A stretch of 64,000 nt of DNA from Burkholderia vietnamiensis LMG 10929 (GTDB lineage: Bacteria > Pseudomonadota > Gammaproteobacteria > Burkholderiales > Burkholderiaceae), in contig NZ_CP009631.1 in assembly GCF_000959445.1 (NCBI RefSeq), positions 2,728,001 to 2,792,000 on the forward strand, given 5' to 3'. Numbering within the stretch: position 1 is the stretch's first letter; each line of letters starts with the position of its first letter. Shown in pieces: positions 8,589 to 19,457 of this stretch. Both the position numbers and the translations under genes were made by a program. The notes below the pieces were generated by a model. That model did no database searches and was not told where the DNA came from. It worked only from the letters and a program-made list of their open reading frames with translations.

Positions 8589-10523
8589 CTACTTCCGCGC
8601 GCCGCGCAGCTCGGTCACCGCGGCCTGCAGCGCCTGCGGCGTGGCGACCGACGCCGCCATCGGCTCGCCGACCGCGAGCGTGAGCCGGCTCATCACGCCG
8701 CGCTTGATCGGCCGCGGCATCCGCGCATCGGTATGGCGCGAGAAGTAGCTGCCCCACAGCCCGCGCAGCGCCATCGGAATCACCGGCACTGGCCTGCGCG
8801 TGAGGATCTCGGTGATCCCGTGGTGGAACGTGTTGATGTCGCCCGTCTTCGTCAGCTTGCCTTCCGGGAAGACGCACACGAGCTCGCCGTCCTTCAGCGC
8901 AGCCTCGCACGCGTCGTACGCGCGCGCGAGCATGTCCGGATCCTCGTGGCGCGGCGCGATCGGAATCGCCTTCGCGTGCCGGAACACCCAGCTCGCGAAC
9001 CGCGTCTTGAAGATCCGGTGATCCATCACGAAGCGGATCGGCCGCGGGCTCGCCGCGGCCAGCACGAGCGCGTCGACGTAGCTGACGTGATTGCACACCA
9101 GCACGGCCGCGCCGTCGTCGGGAATCCGCTCCGCATGCACGAGGCGGATCCGGTAGAACGTATGCACCAGCACCCATGCGACGAAGCGCAGCAGGAACTC
9201 GGGCACGAGCAGGTAGATATACGTCGCGACCGCGACGTTGAGCAGCGCGGTCACGAGAAACAGCCCGGGGATGTCGACGCCCGCCTTGGTCAGCCCCATC
9301 GCCATCAACGCCGACAAAATCATGAACAGCGCATTGAGGATGTTGTTCGCGGCGATGATGCGCGCTCGATGGGTCGGCGCGCTGCGGCTCTGGATCAGCG
9401 CATAGAGCGGCACGCTGTAGAAGCCGCCGAACATCGCGAGCAGGAACAGGTCGGCCAGGATGCGCCAGTGGCGCGCGCCGGCCAGGAATTCGCCGACCGA
9501 CAGCAGATGACCGGGCGACGGCATGGCATGGCTCGCGAAGTACAGCTCGATCGCGAACACGCTGATGCCGATCGAGCCGAGCGGCACGAGCCCGATCTCG
9601 ACGCGGCGCTGCGACAGCCGCTCGCACAGCAGCGAACCGAGGCCGATCCCGACCGAGAACGTCGCGAGCAGCACGGTGACGACGTCGGGGCTCGCGGACA
9701 GCACGTCCTTCGCGAAATTGAAGAACGACGTGAGGAAGGTCGCGCCGACGAACCACAGCCACGAGATGCCGAGCAGGCTCAGGAATACGGTGCGGTTCTG
9801 TCGCGCGAGCGCGAGGTTGCGCCAGGTTTCGCTGAACGGGTTCCAGTTGATCACGAGATCGGGCTGCGGCGCGGGCGTCGGCGGCACGCGCTGCGCGACG
9901 AGGCGCCCTGCCAGCGCGATCGCGACGACGCTCACCGCGAGCACGCGCTCGCCGCTGCCTTCGATGCCGGCGGCCGCGCCGCCGATGATCGTGCCGATCA
10001 GGATCGCGACGAACGTGCCCATTTCGACGAGGCCGTTGCCGCCGACGAGCTCGTGCTCGCCGAGATGCTGCGGCAGGTACGAATACTTGACCGGGCCGAA
10101 CAGCGTCGAGTGCATCCCCATCATGAACGTGCACAGATACAGCAGCGCCGCACTGTGCGTGACGAAGCCGGCCGCGCCGACGAGCATCAGCACGATCTCG
10201 AAGGTCTTCACGAAACGCGTGAGCGTCGCCTTGTCGTACTTGTCGGCGATCTGGCCGGAGGTGGCCGAGAACAGCACGAACGGCAGGATGAAGATCGCGG
10301 AAATGAGGAACGCGGCCGTCTTCGCGTCGACGCCGGAAAAGCGTGCGGTGTGATACGTGACGAGCGACGTGAAGCCGATCTTGAACACGTTGTCGTTCAA
10401 CGCGCCGAGGAACTGCGTCGTGAAGAACGGCGCGAAACGGCGCTCGCGCAACAGGTCGAACTGCGATGCGTGGGCGCGCCGTTCGCCGCGCGTCGCTGAA
10501 GAGACTTGCGTGTGATCGCTCAT
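8589..10523 (-). CDS. LplT-like MFS transporter fused to PlsC-type acyltransferase
   Basis: A 644-residue two-part inner-membrane protein. Residues 1-420 are an MFS permease like the lysophospholipid flippase LplT (FLGALNDNVFKIGF near the N-terminus, about 12 helices). Residues 440-640 are a glycerolipid acyltransferase with NHVSYVD (His479, Asp484; the HX4D motif) and FPEG near 552-555. It fits import of lysophospholipid and its reacylation in one chain. In enterobacteria LplT and Aas are separate and Aas also has an acyl-ACP synthetase domain; that domain is absent here, so the acyl donor must come from elsewhere. The ATG at 10523 is used; upstream in-frame codons overlap the terminator of the CBS gene. 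Confidence 0.9.
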   Translation of the reverse strand: MSDHTQVSSATRGERRAHASQFDLLRERRFAPFFTTQFLGALNDNVFKIGFTSLVTYHTARFSGVDAKTAAFLISAIFILPFVLFSATSGQIADKYDKATLTRFVKTFEIVLMLVGAAGFVTHSAALLYLCTFMMGMHSTLFGPVKYSYLPQHLGEHELVGGNGLVEMGTFVAILIGTIIGGAAAGIEGSGERVLAVSVVAIALAGRLVAQRVPPTPAPQPDLVINWNPFSETWRNLALARQNRTVFLSLLGISWLWFVGATFLTSFFNFAKDVLSASPDVVTVLLATFSVGIGLGSLLCERLSQRRVEIGLVPLGSIGISVFAIELYFASHAMPSPGHLLSVGEFLAGARHWRILADLFLLAMFGGFYSVPLYALIQSRSAPTHRARIIAANNILNALFMILSALMAMGLTKAGVDIPGLFLVTALLNVAVATYIYLLVPEFLLRFVAWVLVHTFYRIRLVHAERIPDDGAAVLVCNHVSYVDALVLAAASPRPIRFVMDHRIFKTRFASWVFRHAKAIPIAPRHEDPDMLARAYDACEAALKDGELVCVFPEGKLTKTGDINTFHHGITEILTRRPVPVIPMALRGLWGSYFSRHTDARMPRPIKRGVMSRLTLAVGEPMAASVATPQALQAAVTELRGARK

Positions 10524-10578
10524 GCGGAATACGCGCGCATCGTCTGGGCGAAGCTGCGCGGGCCTCGTGTTGTCGTTG

Positions 10579-10613
10579 AAAAAACGGCGGCGCAGGCTGA
10601 ACCTGCGCCGCCG
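10579..10613 (-). terminator. Rho-independent terminator of the CBS-domain gene
   Basis: A perfect 12-bp stem (CGGCGGCGCAGG with CCTGCGCCGCCG) and a 5-base loop; on the minus strand it is followed by six T residues. It lies 47 bases after the CBS gene's stop. Confidence 0.9.
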
Positions 10614-10659
10614 CGCGCCGAATGGCAGCGCCCGCGTGCGATGCACCGGGCGCGACGTG

Positions 10660-11115
10660 TCACGGCTTCTGTGCTTCGGCTTCCGATTCCGGCCAGTCGC
10701 GGATGTAGGCCTTCAGCATCCGGTTCTCGAAACTCTGCGCCTCGACGACCGTCTTCGCGACGTCGTAGAACGAGATGACGCCCATCAGCACCTTCTTGTC
10801 GAGAACCGGCATGTAGCGCGCGTGGCGCTCGAGCATCATCCGGCGCACTTCGTTCACGTCGGTCTCCGGCGTGCAGGTGAGCGGCTCGTCCATCACCTTG
10901 CGCACCTGTACGTCGCCGATCGCGCCGCCGTTCACGTGCAGGCGCTGGATGATCTCGCGGAACGTGAGCATCCCGACCAGATCGCCGTACTCCATCACGA
11001 CGAGCGAGCCGATGTCGTGCTCGGCCATCGTATCGACCGCTTCGCGCAGCGGCTTATCGGGCGTCACGGTAAACAACGTGTTGCCCTTCACTTTCAGAAT
11101 ATCGCTGACGCGCAT
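10660..11115 (-). CDS. CBS-domain pair protein
   Basis: A 151-residue cytosolic protein made almost wholly of two CBS motifs, residues about 8-65 and 73-130, which together form one Bateman module that binds adenine nucleotides. The first ends MEYGDLVGMLTFREI and the second VLDKKVLMGVISFYDV, the conserved strand-helix signatures. No enzymatic domain is attached. The ATG at 11115 begins MRVSDILK, the usual start of this family. It is monocistronic, with its own strong terminator. The role is probably energy-dependent regulation of an unknown partner. Confidence 0.92.
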   Translation of the reverse strand: MRVSDILKVKGNTLFTVTPDKPLREAVDTMAEHDIGSLVVMEYGDLVGMLTFREIIQRLHVNGGAIGDVQVRKVMDEPLTCTPETDVNEVRRMMLERHARYMPVLDKKVLMGVISFYDVAKTVVEAQSFENRMLKAYIRDWPESEAEAQKP

Positions 11116-11272
11116 CGTGGTTCCCTCGAGCTTGAATGCAAATCCGCTTTCGATCCTATCGGAAAGCCTGTCAAAAGGAAAGCGCAGGGGTAAGGCGCAG
11201 GGCCGCGCGGCTTGCGGCCGCCGGCGGCCCGCCGCACAATGGCGCCATGAACGGCGACCCGAGGAGACGGCC

Positions 11273-11590
11273 ATGGCGCATACGCATTCGGAACAATTCG
11301 CCAGCTTCGCTGATTTCTATCCGTATTACCTGAACGAACACCAGAACGCGACGTCGCGGCGGCTGCACTTCATCGGCTCGCTCGGCGTGATCGGCTGTGT
11401 CGCGATGGCGGTCGCGACCGGTCGCTGGCCGTGGCTGCCGGCGGCCGTCGTGTGCGGTTACGGCTTCGCATGGATCGGGCACTTCTTCTTCGAGAAGAAC
11501 CGCCCTGCCACGTTCCGGCATCCGGTCTACAGCCTGATGGGCGACTGGGTGATGTTCAAGGACATCTGCGTCGGCAAGATCCCGCTGTAA
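11273..11590 (+). CDS. DUF962/Mpo1-family membrane protein
   Basis: A 105-residue protein of the Mpo1/DUF962 family. FYPYYLNEHQNATSRRLHFIG at the N-terminus holds the conserved His residues, two membrane helices follow, and HFFFEKNRPATFRHPVYSL is the family's second signature with more His and the NRPATF motif. Yeast Mpo1 is an Fe-dependent dioxygenase for 2-hydroxy fatty acids; whether this bacterial form has that activity is not known. The ATG at 11273 has GAGGAGA upstream. Its 3' end faces the YihY gene across a 21-base gap. Confidence 0.88.
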   Translation: MAHTHSEQFASFADFYPYYLNEHQNATSRRLHFIGSLGVIGCVAMAVATGRWPWLPAAVVCGYGFAWIGHFFFEKNRPATFRHPVYSLMGDWVMFKDICVGKIPL

Positions 11591-11611
11591 CGCACGCCTT
11601 CCGGCGCGGCG

Positions 11612-14096
<2,485 letters not shown>

Positions 14097-14116
14097 CCCT
14101 TACGCGACCGAACGTG

Positions 14117-15538
14117 ATGATTCCTTCCGAAGCTTTCGTATCCGCCTGCCGCGACGCGATCGGCGCCGCGCACGTGCTGACCGACCCGCACGATACCGAG
14201 CCGTTCCTGACCGACTGGCGCCGCCGCTACAAGGGCAGCGCGTGCGCGGTGCTGAAGCCGGCGGATACCGCCGAAGTCGCGGCCCTCGTGCGCCTCGCGA
14301 ATACCCACGGCGTCGCGCTCGTGCCGCAAGGCGGCAACACCGGCCTGGCCGGCGGCGCAACGCCCGATGCGAGCGGCAGCCAGGCCGTGTTGAGCGTCGC
14401 GCGCCTGAACCGCGTGCGCGCGTTCGATCCGCACAACAACACGATCACCGTCGAAGCCGGCGTGATCCTGGCCGACGTGCAGGCGCGCGCCCGCGAAGGC
14501 GGCCGGCTGTTCGCGCTGAGCCTCGCCGCCGAAGGCAGCTGCACGATCGGCGGCAACCTGTCGACCAACGCGGGCGGCACTGCCGTGCTGCGCTACGGCA
14601 ACGCGCGCGAGCTGTGCCTCGGCCTCGAGGTCGTGACGCCGCAGGGCGAGATCTGGGACGGCCTGCGCGGGCTGCGCAAGGACAACACCGGCTACGATCT
14701 GCGCGACCTGTTCATCGGCGCGGAAGGCACGCTCGGGATCATCACGGCCGCGGTGATGAAGCTGCATCCGCTGCCGGCCGCGCAGGTCACCGCACTCGCC
14801 GCACTCGAATCGCCGCACGCGGCGCTCGACTTCCTCGCGCTTGCGCAGCGTGCGGCCGGCCCGCTGCTGACCGGCTTCGAACTGATGTCGGATTTCTGCA
14901 TGCAGCTCGTCGGCAAGCACTATCCGCAGTTGCGCTACCCGTTCGAGCGCACGCATGCGCAGACGGTCCTGCTCGAGCTGTCGGACAACGAGAGCGAAGC
15001 CCATGCGCGCACGCTGTTCGAAACGCTGATGGAACAGGCGTTCGACGCCGGGCTCGTGGTCGATGCGGTCGTCGCGGAGAATCTCGCACAATCGCGCGCG
15101 TTCTGGGATCTGCGCGAACACATCCCGCTCGCGCAGGCCGACGAGGGCCTCAACATCAAGCACGACATCGCCGTGCCGATTTCGTCGATCGCCCGCTTCA
15201 TCGACGAAACCGACGCCGCGATCCAGCAGGCCGCGCCCGGCGCGCGGATGGTCACGTTCGGCCATCTCGGCGACGGCAATCTGCACTACAACGTGCAGAC
15301 GCCGGCCGGCGGCGATCCGAAGGCGTTCCTCGCGCAATTCCAGACGCCAATCAACCGTATCGTCTACGACAACGTGCATCGTCACCATGGCACGATCAGC
15401 GCGGAACACGGGATCGGCCAACTGAAGATCGACGACGCGCAGCGCTACAAGTCGCCGGTCGAAACGGCGCTCATGCGAACGCTGAAGACCGCGCTCGACC
15501 CGCGCGGGCTGATGAATCCCGGCAAGGTGCTGCGCTGA
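14117..15538 (+). CDS. FAD-binding oxidase/dehydrogenase, GlcD/D-2-hydroxyglutarate type
   Basis: A 473-residue flavoprotein of the vanillyl-alcohol-oxidase (FAD_binding_4) family. The N-terminal FAD part has LVPQGGNTGLAGGATPD near residues 74-90, EGSCTIGGNLSTNAGG near 140 and GAEGTLGIIT near 200. The C-terminal part ends with HRHHGTISAEHGIGQLK, the metal/substrate-binding signature of D-lactate and D-2-hydroxyglutarate dehydrogenases. It probably oxidises a D-2-hydroxyacid, with 2-hydroxyglutarate as the best single guess. The ATG at 14117 is 20 bases after the DUF2069 stop, so it may share that transcript. Confidence 0.9.
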   Translation: MIPSEAFVSACRDAIGAAHVLTDPHDTEPFLTDWRRRYKGSACAVLKPADTAEVAALVRLANTHGVALVPQGGNTGLAGGATPDASGSQAVLSVARLNRVRAFDPHNNTITVEAGVILADVQARAREGGRLFALSLAAEGSCTIGGNLSTNAGGTAVLRYGNARELCLGLEVVTPQGEIWDGLRGLRKDNTGYDLRDLFIGAEGTLGIITAAVMKLHPLPAAQVTALAALESPHAALDFLALAQRAAGPLLTGFELMSDFCMQLVGKHYPQLRYPFERTHAQTVLLELSDNESEAHARTLFETLMEQAFDAGLVVDAVVAENLAQSRAFWDLREHIPLAQADEGLNIKHDIAVPISSIARFIDETDAAIQQAAPGARMVTFGHLGDGNLHYNVQTPAGGDPKAFLAQFQTPINRIVYDNVHRHHGTISAEHGIGQLKIDDAQRYKSPVETALMRTLKTALDPRGLMNPGKVLR

Positions 15539-15557
15539 ACCCATTCAATCCGGAGCG

Positions 15558-16391
15558 ATGCCCATGAGAGTTCGCGTGCTGTCCGACCTGCATCTCGAGA
15601 GCAACCAGCCCGACGCGATCGCGCATGCCGAGGCGGATCTCGTCGTGCTGGCCGGCGACATCCACAACCACGCGGAAGGCCTGCGCTGGGCCGCCGAGAC
15701 GTTCGACGCACGCGTGCCGGTGATCTACGTGCCCGGCAACCACGAGTATTACGACGGGGAATTCGGCGCGCTGGAAACCGCGATGCGCGACGCCGCGCGC
15801 ACGCTCGACAACGTGCATTACCTGAACAACGGGCTCTACGTCGACCCGGCACAGCGCTTTCGCGTGCTCGGCACGACGTTATGGACCGATTTCTCGCTGT
15901 TCGGCGCCGACGACGCGAGCATTGCCCGCGCGACCGAAGCCGGCATGCGCGTGATGCTCGATTTCAAGGGATTGATTCAGGTGACGTGGCCGCACGAGGC
16001 TTCGACGCGGCCCGGCGACGCCCCGCAGCGCGATTTCACGCCGGCCGACGCGATCGCGCTGCACCGGCACAGCCGCGCGTGGCTCGCGGCACGGATCGCG
16101 ACGCCGTTCGCGGGCCGCACGATCGTCGTCACGCATCATGCGCCGCATCTGCGCTCGCTGGCACAGCGGTACGAGGAGGATCTTGCTTCGGCGGGATTCG
16201 TGACGGACCTGGCGGAACTCGTGCGGCCGCCGGTCGACCTGTGGGTCCACGGCCACACGCATACGTCGTTCGATTACGTGACCGACAGCGGCACGCGCGT
16301 GGTGTGCAACCCGCGCGGCTATATCCGTCGCCGCACCGGCGAACTCGAGAACCCCGCGTTCGCGTGGGATCGTGTGGTCGAACTCGGCTGA
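15558..16391 (+). CDS. Metallophosphoesterase (calcineurin-like)
   Basis: A 277-residue dimetal phosphoesterase. All five family motifs are seen: SDLHLE near residue 9, AGDIHNH near 32, PGNHEYYDG near 58, VTHHAPH near 192 and HGHTHTSFDY near 230. It begins 19 bases after the oxidase stop, with CGGAG just before the ATG at 15558; an ATG two codons later is the alternative. Substrate unknown (nucleotide, phosphodiester or phosphoprotein). Confidence 0.9.
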   Translation: MPMRVRVLSDLHLESNQPDAIAHAEADLVVLAGDIHNHAEGLRWAAETFDARVPVIYVPGNHEYYDGEFGALETAMRDAARTLDNVHYLNNGLYVDPAQRFRVLGTTLWTDFSLFGADDASIARATEAGMRVMLDFKGLIQVTWPHEASTRPGDAPQRDFTPADAIALHRHSRAWLAARIATPFAGRTIVVTHHAPHLRSLAQRYEEDLASAGFVTDLAELVRPPVDLWVHGHTHTSFDYVTDSGTRVVCNPRGYIRRRTGELENPAFAWDRVVELG

Positions 16392-16457
16392 ACGCGCGGC
16401 GGGCGGGCGGGCCGTGGGCCGTGTACGGCCCCGGTCGATAGATTGCCTGAGCGCCGC

Positions 16458-16616
16458 TCAGCGGTCGGCGCGACGGCGGCCTTGCGACGACGCGCGCACC
16501 CGCACCGGCACCAGTTTCGCGCGCGCCTTCATCGCGCGCAGCAGATCGCGCGTCGCCGCGGCGGCGGCGGCCGCGCCGAGCAGAATTCCAAGGCCGATCA
16601 TCAGGTGCGTATCCAT
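16458..16616 (-). CDS. Small single-pass membrane protein, unknown
   Basis: A 52-residue ORF: MDTHLMIGLGILLGAAAAAAATRDLL gives one Gly/Ala-rich membrane helix (residues 6-22), followed by a strongly basic tail (KARAKLVPVRVRASSQGRRR). GGAG stands 4 bases before the ATG at 16616. An ATG at 16643 would add nine residues but has no ribosome-binding site. Not recognised; topology suggests an inner-membrane anchor with a cytosolic basic tail. Confidence 0.5.
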   Translation of the reverse strand: MDTHLMIGLGILLGAAAAAAATRDLLRAMKARAKLVPVRVRASSQGRRRADR

Positions 16617-16741
16617 TGCGACTCCGAGGGTGGGCAGATTCATATGTCGATGATTTGAACAGTATCAAACTGTCCGGCGTCCGCGGGTAAAAAAGTGTTG
16701 CGCGAACGACAAATCTCGTCAGATTCCGAGCGATCGCGCCA

Positions 16742-17683
16742 TCATGTCGCAGCCGTGATCTGCGCGAGCGCGGCTTCGTCGGCTTCGAGCGTGGCCGGCA
16801 GTTCGTCGCGCAGAAAATCGACCCACGTCCGGATTTTCGCGTCGAGGTACTGGCGCGACGGATACAGCGCGTAGATGCTCATCGGCTGCGACCGGTATTC
16901 CGGCAGCAGGCGCACGATCTGTCCGCTGCGCAGCCCGCCGATCGCCGAATACAGCGGCAGGCCGCCGATCCCCATCCCTTCCCGCACAGCCACCGCGAGC
17001 GCCTCGGCCACATTTACGCGGAACGGCGGCGCCGTCACCGGCACGAGCTCGTCGCCGCGCGGCCCCGACAGCGTCCATTCGTCGAAGTGGAAGCCCGGCG
17101 CGACCATCCCGAGACAGGCGTGCTGCGCGAGATCGGCCGGCGTCTGCGGCTTGCCGTGCGCGCCGACGTAATCGGGCGACGCGCAGATGACGCTGTAGCT
17201 GTCGCCGAGCCGCTGCGACACGAGCCCCGAATCGGGCAGCTCGCGGCCCACGACGATCGCGACGTCGTAGCCTTCGTCGAGCAGGTCGGGCATCCGCTGC
17301 GCGAGCGTCAGCTCGACGTGCACGTCCGGATAGCGCTGCCGGTAGCGCCCGATGGCCGGCACCAGATAGTGCTGGCCGAGGCTCGTGAAGCAATGGACCT
17401 TCAGCTTGCCCGACGGGCGCGCGTGCGCATCGCCCGCCTCGGCTTCGGCCTGGTCGACGTACGCGAGGATCTGCTCGCAGCGCTGCAGGTAGCGCTCACC
17501 GGCTTCGGTCAGCGCGATCCGGCGCGTGGTCCGGTTCAGCAGGCGCGTGCGCAGGTGCGCTTCGAGATCCGATACGGCGCGCGATGCATAGGCGGTCGTC
17601 GAATTCATCTGCTGGGCGGCCGCGGTAAAGCTCCCCGCATCCACCACGCGGACGAATACCCGCATGTTTTGTAACGTATCCAT
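16742..17683 (-). CDS. LysR-family regulator of the divergent efflux operon
   Basis: A 313-residue LTTR. The winged helix-turn-helix is at residues 5-62 (FVRVVDAGSFTAAAQQMNSTTAYASRAVSDLE) and the effector domain follows from about 90. The ATG at 17683 (MDTLQNMRVF) is the usual family start; 12 further in-frame codons upstream are not conserved. It is divergent from the NodT/FUSC/DUF1656/HlyD operon, an arrangement shared with AaeR-AaeXAB and fusaric-acid efflux loci, so it is likely the activator responding to an aromatic acid. Confidence 0.93.
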   Translation of the reverse strand: MDTLQNMRVFVRVVDAGSFTAAAQQMNSTTAYASRAVSDLEAHLRTRLLNRTTRRIALTEAGERYLQRCEQILAYVDQAEAEAGDAHARPSGKLKVHCFTSLGQHYLVPAIGRYRQRYPDVHVELTLAQRMPDLLDEGYDVAIVVGRELPDSGLVSQRLGDSYSVICASPDYVGAHGKPQTPADLAQHACLGMVAPGFHFDEWTLSGPRGDELVPVTAPPFRVNVAEALAVAVREGMGIGGLPLYSAIGGLRSGQIVRLLPEYRSQPMSIYALYPSRQYLDAKIRTWVDFLRDELPATLEADEAALAQITAAT

Positions 17684-17698
17684 CCCATTACCCGTTTG

Positions 17699-17803
17699 AA
17701 TCCGGACGGATTGTTGCACAGCAGCCCACCAATATTGTCTCAGGATTCGTAAAAATGACTTGCACCTTTGTTCGTTTATTCAGGAATTACTGAAAAATAT
17801 AAT
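17699..17803 (+). promoter_or_regulatory. Efflux operon promoter and LysR-type palindrome
   Basis: TTTATT (17775-17780) and TATAAT (17798-17803) are spaced by 17 bp and form a clear sigma-70 promoter 38 bases before the GTG start of the NodT gene. Upstream, AATCC-GGAC-GGATT (17699-17712) is a perfect-arm palindrome, and CAATATTG lies at 17730-17737; either could be a LysR site. Binding is inference. Confidence 0.55.
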
Positions 17804-17840
17804 CGCCTCCGAATCATCTATATCCGGAAGGGAGAAAATC

Positions 17841-19442
17841 GTGCAGTTTCCGGCAACAAAAGGGACGCTGGCACTGGCGGTTCTTGCAGTCTCATTAATA
17901 ATGGCCGGATGCGCTAGCATGGGCGACAACAAGCCGCAGTCGGCTCGCATCGACGCGAACGGGCTCGACGCCGGCGCTGCGATCCGTGCGGCGGACCGCG
18001 ACGCCGGCTGGCCCGCATCCGACTGGTGGCGCGCCTATCGCGACCCGCAGCTCGACGCGTGGATCGCCGCGGCGCAAGCCGGCAATCCGACCCTCGCGGC
18101 GGCCGAGGCGCGCGTGCGCGAAGCGCAGGCGATGGCGCGCGTCGCCCGTTCGGCCGAACTGCCGCAGATCAACGGCAATCTGTCGCTGATGCGCGAGCAC
18201 TGGCCCGACAACGTGTACTACGGCCCCGGCCCGCTCGCGAACGTCGATACGTGGAACAACACCGGCACGCTCGGCCTGTCGTACCACCTCGATCTGTGGG
18301 GCAAGGACAAGAACACCACCGAACGCGCGCTCGATACCGCACACGCGACTGCGGCCGACGCGCGCGCGGCCCGGCTCGAACTCGAAGTGAACGTCGTGCG
18401 CGCGTACATCGGCATGTCGATGAACTACGCGCTGCTCGATCTCGCGCACGAAACGTTCGAGCGCCAGCGCGCGCTCGCCGATCTCGCGCGCAAGCGCCTG
18501 CAGGCGGGCCTCGGCACGCAGCTCGAGCTCAGCCAGGCGGAGTCCACGCTGCCCGACTACGAACGCCAGATCGACACCTACGAGGAAGCGATCCAGCTCG
18601 CGCGCCACCAGCTCGCGGCGCTCGCGGGCAAGGGCCCGGGCGCGGGTGATGCGATCAAGCGGCCGAACCTGTCGCTCGACGCGCCGGCCGGCCTGCCGTC
18701 CGCGATGCCGGCCGACCTGCTCGGCCGCCGGCCGGACGTCGTCGCGGCACGCTGGATGGTCGACGCGCAGGCACGCGGGATCGACGTCGCGAAGGCCGCG
18801 TTCTACCCGAACATCGACTTGCTCGCGACGGTCGGCGGCTTCGGCGTGACCGCGCCGTTCGTCGACTTCCTGCGCTCGATGAACGGCGGCTGGACGGCCG
18901 GCCCCGCGCTGACGCTGCCGATCTTCGAAGGCGGACGCCTGCGCGCGCAACTCGGCGCGGCCAGCGCCGGCTACGACCAGGCGGTCGAGCACTACAACCA
19001 GACGGTGCTCGCCGCGCTGAAGGACATCGCCGACCAGGTCGTGCGGATCCGCTCGCTCGACACGCAGAAGAAGGACGCCGCACGTTCGGTGGAAGCCAAC
19101 GACCGCAGCTACCGGCTGTCGCGCGAAGGCTTCCGCCGTGGCCTGACCGACTACGTGAACGTCCTGATCGCGCAACAGCAGCTGTTACGTGCGCAGGAGA
19201 CGGCCGCGCGCATCGACGCGGAGCGGCTCGCCGCGCATGCGCAGCTGATGGCCGCGCTCGGCGGCGGCGTCGAAACGGGCCAGGACGTGCCGCACGACGA
19301 AGCCGCCGCGGCTGCGCCGGCTGCTGCGTCGGGGGCTTCGTCGGCTGCTTCGTCCGGGGCAACCGCCGCGGCCGCCCCCGCTGCCAGCGCCGCCGCCCGC
19401 GCCACGCGGCCCGCGCACGTCGCGACGACCACCGCACCGTAA
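17841..19442 (+). CDS. Outer-membrane efflux lipoprotein, NodT/RND-type TolC family
   Basis: A 533-residue TolC-like channel. It starts at GTG 17841 with GGAAGGGAG just upstream. The signal peptide ends in the lipobox IMAGC, giving lipidated Cys24. Two outer-membrane-efflux repeats cover about residues 65-260 and 280-470 (long alpha-helical coils, YHLDLWGKDKN and FPNIDLLATVG signatures). From about residue 480 the tail is almost only Ala, Ser, Pro and Thr, unusual for the family and probably disordered. It is the first gene of the efflux operon and supplies the outer-membrane exit. Confidence 0.94.
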   Translation: MQFPATKGTLALAVLAVSLIMAGCASMGDNKPQSARIDANGLDAGAAIRAADRDAGWPASDWWRAYRDPQLDAWIAAAQAGNPTLAAAEARVREAQAMARVARSAELPQINGNLSLMREHWPDNVYYGPGPLANVDTWNNTGTLGLSYHLDLWGKDKNTTERALDTAHATAADARAARLELEVNVVRAYIGMSMNYALLDLAHETFERQRALADLARKRLQAGLGTQLELSQAESTLPDYERQIDTYEEAIQLARHQLAALAGKGPGAGDAIKRPNLSLDAPAGLPSAMPADLLGRRPDVVAARWMVDAQARGIDVAKAAFYPNIDLLATVGGFGVTAPFVDFLRSMNGGWTAGPALTLPIFEGGRLRAQLGAASAGYDQAVEHYNQTVLAALKDIADQVVRIRSLDTQKKDAARSVEANDRSYRLSREGFRRGLTDYVNVLIAQQQLLRAQETAARIDAERLAAHAQLMAALGGGVETGQDVPHDEAAAAAPAAASGASSAASSGATAAAAPAASAAARATRPAHVATTTAP

Positions 19443-19457
19443 CGCGGAGCGACCGAC

